Source of the DNA: Actinomycetes bacterium | GTDB taxonomy: Bacteria > Actinomycetota > Acidimicrobiia > Acidimicrobiales > RAAP-2 | DNA: 51,734 nucleotides | NCBI GenBank assembly: GCA_021794655.1 | Contig: JAJYQJ010000084.1 | Location: forward strand, 1 to 51,734 | Direction: 5' to 3' | Shown here: piece after piece, positions 34,665-43,212 of the stretch | Numbering within the stretch: the stretch's first letter is position 1 | Layout of the letters: each line of letters opens with the position of its first letter | Made by a program: the position numbers and the translations under genes | The notes under the pieces: model-generated | Database searches by the model: none | Seen by the model: the letters and a program-made list of their open reading frames with translations, nothing else | Told to the model about the DNA's origin: nothing

Positions 34665-36512
34665 ATGGCGATAAGCAGTGAAGAGGTCGCCCAGGTAAGA
34701 GCGTCGACGGACCTCGTCGCGCTCATCGGGGAGCACTCCGCTCTGAAGCGCCAGGGACGGCGCTGGCTCGGACTCTGCCCGTTCCATTCGGAAAAGACCC
34801 CGTCGTTCAGCGTTAACGCGGAAGAGGGGCTCTACTACTGCTTTGGCTGTCAGGCCTCCGGCGACGCGATCACGTTCGTAAGGGAGATCGAACGCCTCGA
34901 CTTCGTCGACGCCGTCCGCCTCCTCGCCGACCGCGCCGGGGTCGTCATCCACGAAGACGCATCGTCGTCTACGACCGCGAAGCTTCGAACCCAGCTCCTC
35001 TCCGCGATGGAACAAGCGGTCGAGTGGTACCACGAGCGACTCCTCTCGGCGCCCGACGCGGGACCGGCGCGGGACTATCTGAGGTCGCGTGGCTACGACG
35101 GTGACGTCGTGCGTAAGTTCCGCCTAGGTTGGGCGCCGGACGAGTGGGACGCGTTGAGCCGCGCCCTCAACCTCGAAGCGCACGTCCTCGCCGAGTCGGG
35201 TCTAGGTTTCGTCAACCGGGCGGGACGCACCCAGGACGCGTTCCGCTCCCGCATCATATTTCCGATCTGCGATCCCTCGGGACGTCCCATCGCACTCGGC
35301 GGAAGAGTACTTCCACCCGTCGACCCTAACCGCGCTCCGGCCACGAATCGGCGCGCGGAGCCGAAGTACAAGAACTCCCAAGAGACGCCGATCTACTCGA
35401 AACGCCGGACCCTCTACGCTCTCAACTGGGCGAAGACCGGCGTGATATCCGCCGACGAGGTCGTCGTCTGCGAAGGCTACACCGACGTCATCGGACTCTT
35501 CCAAGTCGGCGTCGAGCGAGCCGTCGCGACGTGCGGCACCGCTCTCGGTGAAGACCACTTCAAACTCCTCCGTAACTTCGCTAAACGCGTCGTCCTCGCG
35601 TACGACGCAGACAGCGCCGGTCAGTCCGCGACGTCGCGCGTCTACGAGTGGGAACGTCGCCACGACGTCGACGTCGCCGTCGCCGCGCTCCCCGCCGGGA
35701 GCGACCCCGCGGACTTAGCGCGAAGCGACCCCGACGCACTTCTGAGAGCAGTCAACGACGCAAGACCGTTCCTCGGCTTCAGAGTCGAAAGAGTCTTTCA
35801 AGACGCCGACCTCGTCACCCCCGAAGGTCGCGCCCACGTCGCCGACGCCGCGCTCGCCGTCGTCGCCGAGCATCCCGACGAACTCGTCCGTGATCAGTAC
35901 TTGATGCAGATCGCCGACAGATGCCGGCTATCACACGACCTCGTCCGTACCCGCCTCGCCGCCGCCGTCAAACGTGCGACCCGACGTCCGACCGACAACG
36001 ACGACGACCACGGGAGCGCTCGTCCCCCTCGACGAAGTGGGTCCCAATCGCGAGGGGAGAGCCGTCCGGGGTTGGAGGCACTCCGGTTGATCGTGCACAG
36101 ACGAGACGAGGTCTCATCCAGATTCGACCCCATCCTCTTCGCCGACCCACTGCACAAGAGCGCGTGTCTCGTACTCATGAACTCCGACAGCCTCGCACAA
36201 GCAGCGAGTGACTCCCCGGGCGACGTCGCCGACCTCTTGTATCGGGTCGCCGTCGAGGATCCGATCGACGACGTCGACTCCCTCGGAGACCCCGTCGACT
36301 CCCTCGTCACCCAGTTGGTCAGAGAGGCCGCGAAGCGGGCCCTCGCCGACGAGCTCGCCGACGCGAGGGCCGGCGGCCGGGAACTAGAAGCGCTCCAAGC
36401 CGACACCGCCAGAGTGCGACTTTGGCTCGAAGACCTGGAAGATCCCGCCGCGTGCAAGACCGCCGTCGAGTCGTTGCTAGCGTGGCTTCGCGAGCGCTCC
36501 GAGGAGGTGTGA
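34665..36512 (+). CDS. dnaG: DNA primase DnaG
   Basis: The 615-residue primase has the N-terminal zinc ribbon (Cys38, His41, Cys59, Cys62 in [12 protein letters not shown] and YYCFGC), the RNA polymerase domain with [19 protein letters not shown], the TOPRIM segment [14 protein letters not shown] and [10 protein letters not shown], and a C-terminal helicase-binding region. It makes RNA primers for replication. ATG 34665 has AGGAGA upstream; the frame also reads from 34638. Its stop overlaps the rpoD start as TGATG, the macromolecular-synthesis pairing seen in many bacteria. Confidence 0.95.
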   Translation: MAISSEEVAQVRASTDLVALIGEHSALKRQGRRWLGLCPFHSEKTPSFSVNAEEGLYYCFGCQASGDAITFVREIERLDFVDAVRLLADRAGVVIHEDASSSTTAKLRTQLLSAMEQAVEWYHERLLSAPDAGPARDYLRSRGYDGDVVRKFRLGWAPDEWDALSRALNLEAHVLAESGLGFVNRAGRTQDAFRSRIIFPICDPSGRPIALGGRVLPPVDPNRAPATNRRAEPKYKNSQETPIYSKRRTLYALNWAKTGVISADEVVVCEGYTDVIGLFQVGVERAVATCGTALGEDHFKLLRNFAKRVVLAYDADSAGQSATSRVYEWERRHDVDVAVAALPAGSDPADLARSDPDALLRAVNDARPFLGFRVERVFQDADLVTPEGRAHVADAALAVVAEHPDELVRDQYLMQIADRCRLSHDLVRTRLAAAVKRATRRPTDNDDDHGSARPPRRSGSQSRGESRPGLEALRLIVHRRDEVSSRFDPILFADPLHKSACLVLMNSDSLAQAASDSPGDVADLLYRVAVEDPIDDVDSLGDPVDSLVTQLVREAAKRALADELADARAGGRELEALQADTARVRLWLEDLEDPAACKTAVESLLAWLRERSEEV

Positions 36513-38005
36513 TGACCGCGAAGGGATCTGTCCAGACCCACAACGACGCAAACTGGGACGAGAGGAACGGCGAGACCGGTCGTCGCGATCCCGTCAACCC
36601 TGCGGCGGAGCTGAATCAGCGACTACCCGCCGGCGTCTCGATCGACGACTTCGATCGTCTCCTCGCCCTCGGTCGTGAGCGTGGCCACCTCACCCACGAC
36701 GAACTCGTCGAAGCGCTCCACGCCGTCGAGTTGACCCCCGACGCCATCGAATCCCTCGTCGTTCGAGTCCGATCCGAGGGGATCGAACTCGTCGACGAAG
36801 TACTCGAGGAACTCTCCACAACTCTTCGCGACCGCGAGCTCGACGATCGAGCGCCCGGATCGACATCTAAGCGCACGACGAGCGCCGACGGTGAGCGATC
36901 CGGACCGCCTCGATCCCACCCGACCCGCGCTCTCGGTCGTTCGGGCTCCACCCCGAAGACCCCAACGACGCGTTCTGACTCTCGGACCACAAACGGGAAG
37001 CGGCCGAAGTCAAAGGTCGCGACCACGACCGACGCGACCGCCGAGAGTTCCTCTGGGGCCTCAGAGGATCCCGTCCGGACGTATCTAAGAGAGATCGGCC
37101 GGGTCCCACTCCTGAGCGCGGAGCTCGAAGTCGAGATGGCGCGGAGGATCGAAGAGGGAAACGACGCCTCCGCGAGGCTCTTGACCCACCGCCTCGCCGA
37201 AGACGGGACCGGCGATAAAGCCGACCTCTTGTCACCCGAGCAACTCGTCCACTTCCGCCAACTCGCAAAGCGCGGCCAGCACGCAAAAGAGGTTCTCATC
37301 GAGGCGAACCTGCGGCTCGTCGTCTCCATCGCGAAGCGCTACCGCAACCGCGGTCTCGCCTTCTTGGACCTCATCCAAGAAGGGAACCTAGGGCTCATGC
37401 GCGCCGTCGACAAGTTCGACTACACGAAAGGTTTCAAGTTCTCGACGTACGCAACCTGGTGGATCCGCCAGGCGATAACGAGGTCGATCGCCGATCAAGC
37501 TCGCACGATCCGGATCCCCGTCCACATGGTGGAGACGATCAACAAGGTCGTCTGGGCCCAACGCCAGCTCCACCAAGAGCTCGGTCGTGAGCCGACCCCC
37601 GAAGAAGTCGCGATGCGAATCCAGTTCCCGATCGATCGAGTCCGCGAGATCCAGCGGATGAACCAAGACACGATATCTTTGGAGCAACCCGTCGGCGACG
37701 ACGAGGACTTCAGCCTCTCCGACATGATCGAAGACCGCGGCGCCGTCGTCCCCGACGACGCCGCCGCCCGCATGATGCTCGAACGCGCCCTCAACGAAGC
37801 GCTCGACCACCTCTCCCCGAGGGAGCGCGGAGTCGTCCGGCTCAGATTCGGGCTCGAAGACGGCAAGATCCGCACCCTCGAAGAGGTCGGGAAGGAGTTC
37901 GGCGTCACCCGCGAGCGCGTCCGCCAGATCGAGACGAAGACCCTCGCAAAACTGAGGAGACCAGACGCCGCCCACCTCTTGAGGGGCTACCTCGAGGACT
38001 CCTGA
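36512..38005 (+). CDS. rpoD: Primary sigma factor RpoD/SigA
   Basis: The 497-residue protein has region 1.1 (about residues 35-105), a Ser/Thr/Lys-rich spacer, region 1.2 ([20 protein letters not shown]), region 2 ([58 protein letters not shown]), region 3 ([13 protein letters not shown]) and region 4 ([34 protein letters not shown]). It recognises housekeeping promoters. ATG 36512 shares its A with the dnaG stop and is preceded by GAGGAGG at 36501-36507, so the two are coupled. Confidence 0.96.
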   Translation: MTAKGSVQTHNDANWDERNGETGRRDPVNPAAELNQRLPAGVSIDDFDRLLALGRERGHLTHDELVEALHAVELTPDAIESLVVRVRSEGIELVDEVLEELSTTLRDRELDDRAPGSTSKRTTSADGERSGPPRSHPTRALGRSGSTPKTPTTRSDSRTTNGKRPKSKVATTTDATAESSSGASEDPVRTYLREIGRVPLLSAELEVEMARRIEEGNDASARLLTHRLAEDGTGDKADLLSPEQLVHFRQLAKRGQHAKEVLIEANLRLVVSIAKRYRNRGLAFLDLIQEGNLGLMRAVDKFDYTKGFKFSTYATWWIRQAITRSIADQARTIRIPVHMVETINKVVWAQRQLHQELGREPTPEEVAMRIQFPIDRVREIQRMNQDTISLEQPVGDDEDFSLSDMIEDRGAVVPDDAAARMMLERALNEALDHLSPRERGVVRLRFGLEDGKIRTLEEVGKEFGVTRERVRQIETKTLAKLRRPDAAHLLRGYLEDS

Positions 38006-38044
38006 GCGACACGACTTCTGCGACCTGCTATCGTGTTGGCGCTC
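38004..38044 (+). terminator. Hairpin just after rpoD
   Basis: GAGCG-ACACGA pairs with TCGTGT and, after a three-base bulge, CGCTC, giving an 11-bp stem with a 16-nt loop that begins within the rpoD stop codon. No T-run follows. It may be a terminator or an RNA processing element before tRNA-Asn. Confidence 0.4.
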
Positions 38045-38135
38045 GCACGCTCCGCCAGAGTCGCCGGTCGGGCGTTGGGCGTTGGGCGTCTGGCGTCGAC
38101 CGCTCGCCGGTCGGACTTCGCCGTCGTCCAAGCTT

Positions 38136-38207
38136 TCCGGGGTAGCTCAACGGCAGAGCAAGCGGCTGTTAACCGCTAGGTTGAGAGTTCGAGTCTCTCC
38201 CCCGGAG
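38136..38207 (+). tRNA. tRNA-Asn (anticodon GTT)
   Basis: A complete cloverleaf can be drawn. The acceptor stem TCCGGGG pairs with CCCCGGA (38200-38206). The D stem is GCTC/GAGC, the anticodon stem AGCGG/CCGCT with loop CTGTTAA (anticodon GTT), and the T arm GAGAG-TTCGAGT-CTCTC. The discriminator is G. CCA is not encoded directly after it. Confidence 0.97.
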
Positions 38208-38660
38208 CGCCATCATCGGGTTGCGTCTCGAACCTTAAATCCCGGTAGATCCGACAGCGCTTCTCGTCTCAGATCTGTCGAGCCTGTCGAGTCGTTCCGA
38301 ATCCGGCGAGATATCTTCGAGGGAGAACCGTTTACAACTAGCTCGGCCATCTCGCCGAGGCGAGCGAGTATCTCAGTGAACTACTCGACCCTGCCATGCC
38401 GAGTGTGGACCCGGAGGTGGAAAAGGCGCTCTTCGACGCCGACTCTGTGCGGGCGCTCCAAGGTCGATCGAGGACCTTTCATCTACACCGTACACACCGT
38501 AGCGAGTGCACCATAGCGAGTGCACCATAGCGAGCACACCATAGCGAGCACACCATAGCGTGGGACTTCATCTCCACCTCTCGAATGCCAGACACCTGTT
38601 TCACGCCGACGTGTCCGATATGGCCGCAGTCTTGGGCTACGAGCGTTTAGATTCTTATGT
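38208..38660 (+). other. Intergenic region with a coding-like fragment and a 14-nt array
   Basis: No complete gene is seen. Around 38340-38460 one frame reads HLAEASEYLSELLDP and then PSVDPEVEKALFDADSVRAL, which looks like a piece of real protein without a start. It may be a gene remnant. The 14-nt tandem array follows, then the hydrolase start. Confidence 0.55.
38495..38560 (+). repeat. 14-nt tandem repeat (4 copies plus partial), intergenic
   Basis: The units are CACCGTAGCGAGTG, CACCATAGCGAGTG, two copies of CACCATAGCGAGCA, and a partial CACCATAGCG. The unit length is not a multiple of three, and the array lies outside any convincing gene, about 100 bp upstream of the hydrolase start. Confidence 0.93.
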
Positions 38661-39755
38661 ATGTCATCGACCAAGGACCATAGCGCGGCGCACGCCCGCG
38701 GCGCACGACCTCGTTACTGGATGCGGCGGTTCTTCGCTCTCGGCGCCGCAGTCGTCGTCGTCGCGGGAGTCGTCGTGCTCGCGAATATCGGCCACGGCAA
38801 ACTCCGACCAGTCGTGAAACATCCCCCACCCTCTACTACGTCGTCGTCGGTACCGAGCACCGAGCCACCCGCCGGACCGCCGTACGCAGTTGGAATCGTA
38901 TCGGTAAACATCGTCGTCAACGGCAAGACGCTCCCGACAAACATCCGTTATCCAACCCTTGGACCACCCGGGAGCGCCGACGTAACCGGGTCGACGCCCG
39001 ACCGCGCCGCCGCGCCGTACCCGCTCGTCGTCTTCTCACAAGGATTCGACATCTCCCCGGAGGCCTACGCGTCGATCCTCCAGGCGTGGGCAGCAGCCGG
39101 CTACATCGTCGCGGACCCGACATACCCGCATACGGACCCCAACGCTCCGGGCGGGCCGAACAGGGCCTACCTCGTCAACCACCCCGCCGACTTGAACGGG
39201 GTGATCTCCCAGATCCTCTCTTACGCCAACACCCCTGGCACCTTGGAAGGTGTCATCAACACCTCCGAAGTCGCCGTCGCAGGCCACTCCGACGGCGGGG
39301 ACGTGAGCCTCGCCGTCGTCGCCAACAGCTTGTATACGAGCGCCGCAAGCAACATCAAAGCAGCGATCATCTTCTCCGGCGCCGAGTACGCACCCTTCGG
39401 TGGCGCCTACTTTCCACCCGGCGCCCACTCAGTGCCGATGTTGGTGACCCAAGGGACGTCCGACAACATCAACCCGCCCTCGTGTAGCGTCCAGATCTAC
39501 AACTCGGCTCCACCCCCGAAGTACTATCTATACCTCTACGGAGCGGGGCATCACTCCCCGTACTTGTACCCAACCCCCTACGAACGCACCGTTACGGCGG
39601 TGAGCATCGATTTCTTGAACCACGTACTAAAGCACGACGCCCCTGCGTTGAGTGCGATGGAACTTGCCGGGAACGTCCAAGGGGTCGCTTCTATTACTTC
39701 AGCCTCGAGCGTCCCACAGGTAGCCGGAGCGTGCCCCGGGGCGCCACCAGGGTAG
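38661..39755 (+). CDS. Membrane-anchored or secreted alpha/beta hydrolase
   Basis: The 364-residue product has a signal anchor near residues 25-45 (FFALGAAVVVVAGVVVLANI), a Pro/Ser/Thr linker, and an alpha/beta-hydrolase fold. The fold shows PLVVFSQGFDISPEAY (oxyanion strand), the nucleophile elbow GHSDGG (Ser about 209), and a late GAGHHSPY segment that supplies the catalytic His. It resembles the dienelactone hydrolase / PAF-acetylhydrolase-like esterases. The substrate is unknown; location should be outside the membrane. ATG 38661 is the first plausible start. Confidence 0.82.
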   Translation: MSSTKDHSAAHARGARPRYWMRRFFALGAAVVVVAGVVVLANIGHGKLRPVVKHPPPSTTSSSVPSTEPPAGPPYAVGIVSVNIVVNGKTLPTNIRYPTLGPPGSADVTGSTPDRAAAPYPLVVFSQGFDISPEAYASILQAWAAAGYIVADPTYPHTDPNAPGGPNRAYLVNHPADLNGVISQILSYANTPGTLEGVINTSEVAVAGHSDGGDVSLAVVANSLYTSAASNIKAAIIFSGAEYAPFGGAYFPPGAHSVPMLVTQGTSDNINPPSCSVQIYNSAPPPKYYLYLYGAGHHSPYLYPTPYERTVTAVSIDFLNHVLKHDAPALSAMELAGNVQGVASITSASSVPQVAGACPGAPPG

Positions 39756-39837
39756 GGCTGTTTTCTACGGGTGACGGTGGTAATTTATTGAGCGAGGTGA
39801 AGGTGATCTTCAACGTGAACGTCCACAGCTCGTCTGG

Positions 39838-40443
39838 ATGCCGGAGGGGAAACGAACGTCACCGTCGGCCCCCTCAGGCGCTTCGGCTGGGTCGGTCGCG
39901 TCGGTCGGGTCGGTTGCGTCGGTCGCGTCGATGAAGAAGCGCAATCTCGTGATCGGGCTCGGTATCGTCGTCGTAGTCGTCGTAGTCGTCTCGTTTCTCA
40001 CCTCCGGCAGCGGGCCCTCTCCAGACGCTACCGTCCACGGACTCTTCGCCGACACCTCCGCTCGCAACTACTCCGGCATCTGTTCTAAGTTGACCCCGTC
40101 CGTCCAGTCAGAGTGCACGACCAAGATCCCGGTACTCTTCGCGACGATACCGCAACACATCTCGTTCAACGTGACCACTACCGCGGTGACCGAGGGAAGT
40201 CGCGCACTCGTCTTCATCGTCGGACGAGTCTGCTCCGGGTCGTCGTGTAGCTTCGTAGGGAATCCCTACGACGCCACCCAGGGGATGAGCGCCGGATTCA
40301 ACACCGCGTACTCAAACGCGCGTTCTTCGATGTCGCTTGGAACCTACAACCTGAGCGATCCGGTCGTTCCCTGCCTTCGCGTCAACGGTCGATGGTACGT
40401 CGACGTACCGAGCAACGTGTTCTCAAAGAACGTTTACGGTTAG
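39838..40443 (+). CDS. Hypothetical single-pass membrane or exported protein
   Basis: The 201-residue frame starts at ATG 39838. It has a repeated Gly-Ser-Val-Ala-Ser stretch, then MKKRNLVIGLGIVVVVVVVV, a strong signal anchor. ATG 39931 at the Met before KKRN could be the true start, with the repeat as leader. The exported part has four to six Cys and DATVHGLFADTSARNYSGIC followed by a C-terminal NGRWYVDVP strand, recalling small NTF2-like lipoprotein-type domains of actinobacteria. The family call is weak. It lies 82 bp after the hydrolase and may be co-transcribed with it. Confidence 0.7.
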   Translation: MPEGKRTSPSAPSGASAGSVASVGSVASVASMKKRNLVIGLGIVVVVVVVVSFLTSGSGPSPDATVHGLFADTSARNYSGICSKLTPSVQSECTTKIPVLFATIPQHISFNVTTTAVTEGSRALVFIVGRVCSGSSCSFVGNPYDATQGMSAGFNTAYSNARSSMSLGTYNLSDPVVPCLRVNGRWYVDVPSNVFSKNVYG

Positions 40444-40952
40444 CGTTCTCCTTCGGCGTGGTGGGATGCCGGCCTGATCGGTGTCTCTCTTCATGCTGAC
40501 AGACAGGGGTTCAGGAACTTGGGAATCATCCTTGTAAATTCGGCACGCTGAGCCGAAATTGCAAGGAGCGGTTCTCCATCTCAGTGCTGCTGACACCGCC
40601 TTTGTCCTGGTCACAGCCTCCCCACCCGGCAGCTGGAGCAGGGCTACAGCATCCAGATGGAGAACCACTTCCTTTAGACTTTTTAGTGATCTTTAGGGAA
40701 GCCCTCCGGTGGTCGCCGCCCCGCTGACCACGCCTCCCGTGTGGGTGCCGAGAACCCGTTCGCCCAACTCGAGTGACCAGCCGACAGTAGTCAATGAGGC
40801 CATCAGCCACTCAGCCGATCTGTTCTCCGTAGCACCGCCCAGCGACTTACGGTATAGAAAGTTGTCTAGATAGCTCGGGTCGCTGTGTTCGGGCTATGTC
40901 CCAGCGTGTACCGGGGCCCCCTGCTGCCACCAGTCGGGTGCTGCCATGTTCA
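40444..40952 (+). other. Non-coding stretch at the left edge of the toxin-antitoxin island
   Basis: About 500 bp hold no frame with recognisable protein content on either strand. Base composition is lower in GC than the flanks, and codon-like periodicity is absent. It could be decayed mobile DNA, but no transposase piece or terminal repeat is recognised. Confidence 0.6.
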
Positions 40953-40979
40953 ACGTACTTGACGTACGTGGCGTACGTC
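40953..40979 (+). promoter_or_regulatory. Three 9-bp iterons, candidate TA operator
   Basis: ACGTACTTG, ACGTACGTG and GCGTACGTC follow each other without spacing and end three bases before the antitoxin ATG at 40983. Such iterons are typical of antitoxin autoregulation. Their position leaves no room for a ribosome binding site, so leaderless translation or a downstream start is possible. Confidence 0.55.
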
Positions 40980-40982
40980 GAT

Positions 40983-41411
40983 ATGTTGGATGCCGTGACG
41001 GTTCTTACCTTTGACTCTTACAGCGAGGCCCGTGACCACCTCAAGGAGGTGTTGGACACGGCCGACCGCGGGGAGCCGGTCGTGGTCCGTCGCCAGGGCC
41101 ACGCCGCAGCAGTTGTGAACGTCGAGCGCTTGCGTGACCTGCTTATCCACCGCTGTCCGCCAGATGCACGCGTGGTCCCAGAGGCAGGGGGGTGGTCGAT
41201 CCTTCTCCCTGGACTGCCGATCGCCGCTGACGGGTCCACGCTCGACCAGGCGCTCGACGAGATGGTGTTGGCTCTCCGGGAGTATGCAGCAGACTGGTGC
41301 GATCACTTAAAAGACGCTCCTAACCATCGTGAGAACTGGGGGCTTGTGCAAATGGTCAGTCTCAGCGACGATGCTCAGATCAAGGAGTGGTTGGCCGGCC
41401 CGTCGGCGTGA
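40983..41411 (+). CDS. Phd/YefM-type antitoxin with C-terminal extension
   Basis: The 142-residue protein begins with a Phd/YefM fold: VTVLTFDSYSEARDHLKEVL, then GEPVVVRRQGHAAAVVNVER. A second part with GWSILLPGLPIAADGSTLDQ and ALDEMVLALREYAADW resembles the HicB-like or RelB-like C-terminal domains found on some actinobacterial antitoxins. It should bind the toxin encoded next (GTGA overlap at 41408) and repress the operon. The frame is open from 40896, but conservation begins at the Met at 40983. Confidence 0.8.
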   Translation: MLDAVTVLTFDSYSEARDHLKEVLDTADRGEPVVVRRQGHAAAVVNVERLRDLLIHRCPPDARVVPEAGGWSILLPGLPIAADGSTLDQALDEMVLALREYAADWCDHLKDAPNHRENWGLVQMVSLSDDAQIKEWLAGPSA

Positions 41412-41842
41412 CCAACTGGCCGCAGCCCACCCGGGCAGACCACGACACCTTCTGCCGACGCGAGGCGTGGGAGAGAGTTCGAGACTCTCGCGGCTCTACC
41501 GGCACGCACCACGTCACCTACGAGCTGACCCTACCCGACGGGCAGGTACTTCGCACCCGGGTGTCGCACCCACCCGATAGGACGGACTACGGCGCGTCCA
41601 TGTGGAGCCACATCCTGCGAGACCAGTTGAGGGTCAGCGAGGAGGAGTTCTGGGCATGTGTGCGCACTGGAACGACTCCGAACCGAGGCGGCGTCCAAGT
41701 ACCAGATGAGTCGCTCCCGACCGACTTGGCGTACCTACTTGTTCGTCGTGTCGGGCTTTCCGAGCACGAAGTCGCAAGGCTGACCCGAGCCCAAGCAATC
41801 GAACGACTCCATCAGTATTGGTCCAGTCCACCGCGTCCGTGA
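41408..41842 (+). CDS. Toxin of the Phd-linked module (annotated cytotoxin family of actinobacteria)
   Basis: From GTG 41408 the 144-residue product starts TNWPQPTRADHDTFCRREAW and continues with GTHHVTYELTLPDGQVLRTR, HPPDRTDYGASMWSHILRDQ and EEEFWACVRTG. This matches, from memory, a family named cytotoxin or cytotoxic translational repressor that accompanies Phd-like antitoxins in actinobacteria. Mechanism is not established to my knowledge. The four-base overlap with the antitoxin supports a functional, coupled pair. The stop touches an inverted repeat. Confidence 0.75.
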   Translation: MTNWPQPTRADHDTFCRREAWERVRDSRGSTGTHHVTYELTLPDGQVLRTRVSHPPDRTDYGASMWSHILRDQLRVSEEEFWACVRTGTTPNRGGVQVPDESLPTDLAYLLVRRVGLSEHEVARLTRAQAIERLHQYWSSPPRP

Positions 41843-41883
41843 TCTGCCCGATCAGAAAGACGTCAAACTTTTTTGGGCAGATC
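41841..41883 (+). terminator. Inverted repeat after the cytotoxin gene
   Basis: GATCTGCCC (41841-41849) and GGGCAGATC (41875-41883) are a perfect 9-bp inverted repeat with a 25-nt loop ending in a T6 run. It overlaps the toxin stop codon and lies between convergent TA modules. A terminator is likely, though the loop is long; a recombination or mini-transposon end is the alternative. Confidence 0.5.
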
Positions 41884-42007
41884 TCGCGAGGAATCATCGT
41901 GGCTAACGGCCCACCTCCTTCTGTTCGTTGATCCATGCGACCACAGGTATTGGCGGTGGGACCGCGGGCGTGCGCTACCGTCACCGATGATCCAGGAGCT
42001 GGCGTGA

Positions 42008-42412
42008 TCAAAGCTTGTAGAAGGCGAACCCGGCGACGTCGCTCAAGACGGAGTAATCACTGTCCTGCGTCACGATAGGTAGATCGTGGACGAGCGCTGT
42101 TGCCGCGATCCACGAGTCGTTTACGTTGAGTCGTCGCCCCACGTCGGCAAGGCGGGCACGCAAATATGCCCAGGTAAGGGCCACCTCCTCGTTGATAGGG
42201 AGTACGTAGATACTCGCGAGAGCTTCCAGTGTCGCCAACCGGCGGGTACGGGTCTCGATATCGCGTGCAACCAGTACGCCAGCGTGAAGCTCTCCCAAGG
42301 TAATAACCGAGATAGCGAATTCGTCGGGGAGCCGGCTTGTATCCAGTGGGTGAGCTATCTCTTGGGCGATGAACACGCTCGTATCGAGTAGCGCACGAGT
42401 GGGAGCAGTCAA
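42008..42412 (-). CDS. vapC: VapC-like PIN-domain toxin (intact)
   Basis: The 134-residue protein keeps the full acidic set of PIN RNases: LLDTSVFIAQE (Asp), SVITLGELHAG (Glu), NVNDSWIAATAL (Asp) and VTQDSDYSVL (Asp). VapC toxins cleave tRNA or rRNA when freed from VapB. The start is TTG 42412, overlapping the antitoxin stop as TTGA. Compare the decayed copy at 24809, where the third acidic residue is lost. Confidence 0.92.
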   Translation of the reverse strand: MTAPTRALLDTSVFIAQEIAHPLDTSRLPDEFAISVITLGELHAGVLVARDIETRTRRLATLEALASIYVLPINEEVALTWAYLRARLADVGRRLNVNDSWIAATALVHDLPIVTQDSDYSVLSDVAGFAFYKL

Positions 42413-42669
42413 CGGATTGGTCCGAGGTCATCTGTGATATCACCGGCAATTTCAGCCAGGTCGTAGCGCAGCTGAGAGTCCGCTTGGGTCCTGCGCAGGA
42501 TCTCTAGCAGTTCGGCACGAGGCATCCACTGCCGACGAGATGTGGTTACCGGCACTAGTTCGGCAACCGGGCGTCCTCGTACGGTTACGACGATGTGCTC
42601 TCCGGCCTCGACACGTCGAAGCAGTCCGGCGGTATGGTTGCGCAACTCTCTGGTTGGCACCTGCGCCAT
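42409..42669 (-). CDS. vapB: VapB/Phd-type antitoxin
   Basis: The 86-residue antitoxin has a Phd/YefM-like N-terminus (VPTRELRNHTAGLLRRVEAG, VTVRGRPVAELVPV) and an acidic C-terminal tail of the kind that wraps a PIN toxin. ATG 42669 lies directly beside a candidate operator. It is coupled to the vapC downstream by a TTGA overlap. Confidence 0.9.
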   Translation of the reverse strand: MAQVPTRELRNHTAGLLRRVEAGEHIVVTVRGRPVAELVPVTTSRRQWMPRAELLEILRRTQADSQLRYDLAEIAGDITDDLGPIR

Positions 42670-42703
42670 AGCTCAAACGTAGCACATTCGTAGCAGTTGA
42701 GCT
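42670..42703 (-). promoter_or_regulatory. Candidate vapBC operator
   Basis: AGCTCAA (42670-42676) and TTGAGCT (42697-42703) are a perfect inverted repeat. The 20-nt spacer holds two direct CGTAGCA copies (42678-42684 and 42689-42695). The site abuts the vapB start codon on the minus strand, as expected for autoregulation by the VapBC complex. Confidence 0.6.
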
Positions 42704-42778
42704 GATTCGGGCTGATTAGGGTAGCAAGATGGGTTGAGTCCGAACTTGACCTTGGTTTGCGTCTGACTTCGTGACATG

Positions 42779-42801
42779 GGGTTGCATACCAGGTGCAACC
42801 C
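42779..42801 (+). promoter_or_regulatory. Candidate operator of the RHH/PIN-like module
   Basis: GGGTTGCA and TGCAACCC form a perfect 8-bp inverted repeat with a 7-nt spacer, centred about 27 bp upstream of the antitoxin ATG at 42817. The geometry suits a ribbon-helix-helix dimer pair. Confidence 0.65.
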
Positions 42802-42816
42802 ACATAAACTGATAGT

Positions 42817-43209
42817 ATGCGGACATCAAGCACCGTCGGGTTCGCGGTCGACGAGACCGACCGAGCTCGCTTAGACCACCTCGCCGATGTCTTCGGTGGA
42901 GGGAACCGAAGCGCCTTCCTCCGGAAGGCGATCGATATCATGGAAGAGTTGGAGCTCGTTCAAGAGATCGGACGTCTCCAGGCGTTTGGCGCCCAGCGCC
43001 TCGCGGAGGCCGGCTACACGATCGAGGACATACCTGAAATCGTGGACAAAGCCCTCGCCGATCCCGACCCGGAAGCGCTCGCACAAGCGAAGCTGATTGT
43101 GGCGGGGATGACCCGGACCTGGCCCAGTCCTATCTGCGTCGCCTCGCCAGACGACGAGCGTCGCCGTGTTGCCTTCTACGAGGCGCTCGATGAGATTCGA
43201 AGTGTCTGA
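42817..43209 (+). CDS. Ribbon-helix-helix antitoxin-like protein
   Basis: The 130-residue protein begins with an RHH DNA-binding unit (TSSTVGFAVDETDRARLDHL, then GNRSAFLRKAIDIMEELE) and continues with a helical tail rich in acidic residues. It is followed after 3 bp by a PIN-like gene, so it is the probable antitoxin. It does not look like the standard VapB or ParD tails. ATG 42817 is preceded by a perfect inverted repeat. Confidence 0.75.
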   Translation: MRTSSTVGFAVDETDRARLDHLADVFGGGNRSAFLRKAIDIMEELELVQEIGRLQAFGAQRLAEAGYTIEDIPEIVDKALADPDPEALAQAKLIVAGMTRTWPSPICVASPDDERRRVAFYEALDEIRSV

Positions 43210-43212
43210 TCC

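Noticed and set aside
40526-40810. Minus-strand frame of 94 codons as a transposase end or small gene
   Set aside because: No recognised motif and no terminal repeat could be found; composition is not gene-like.
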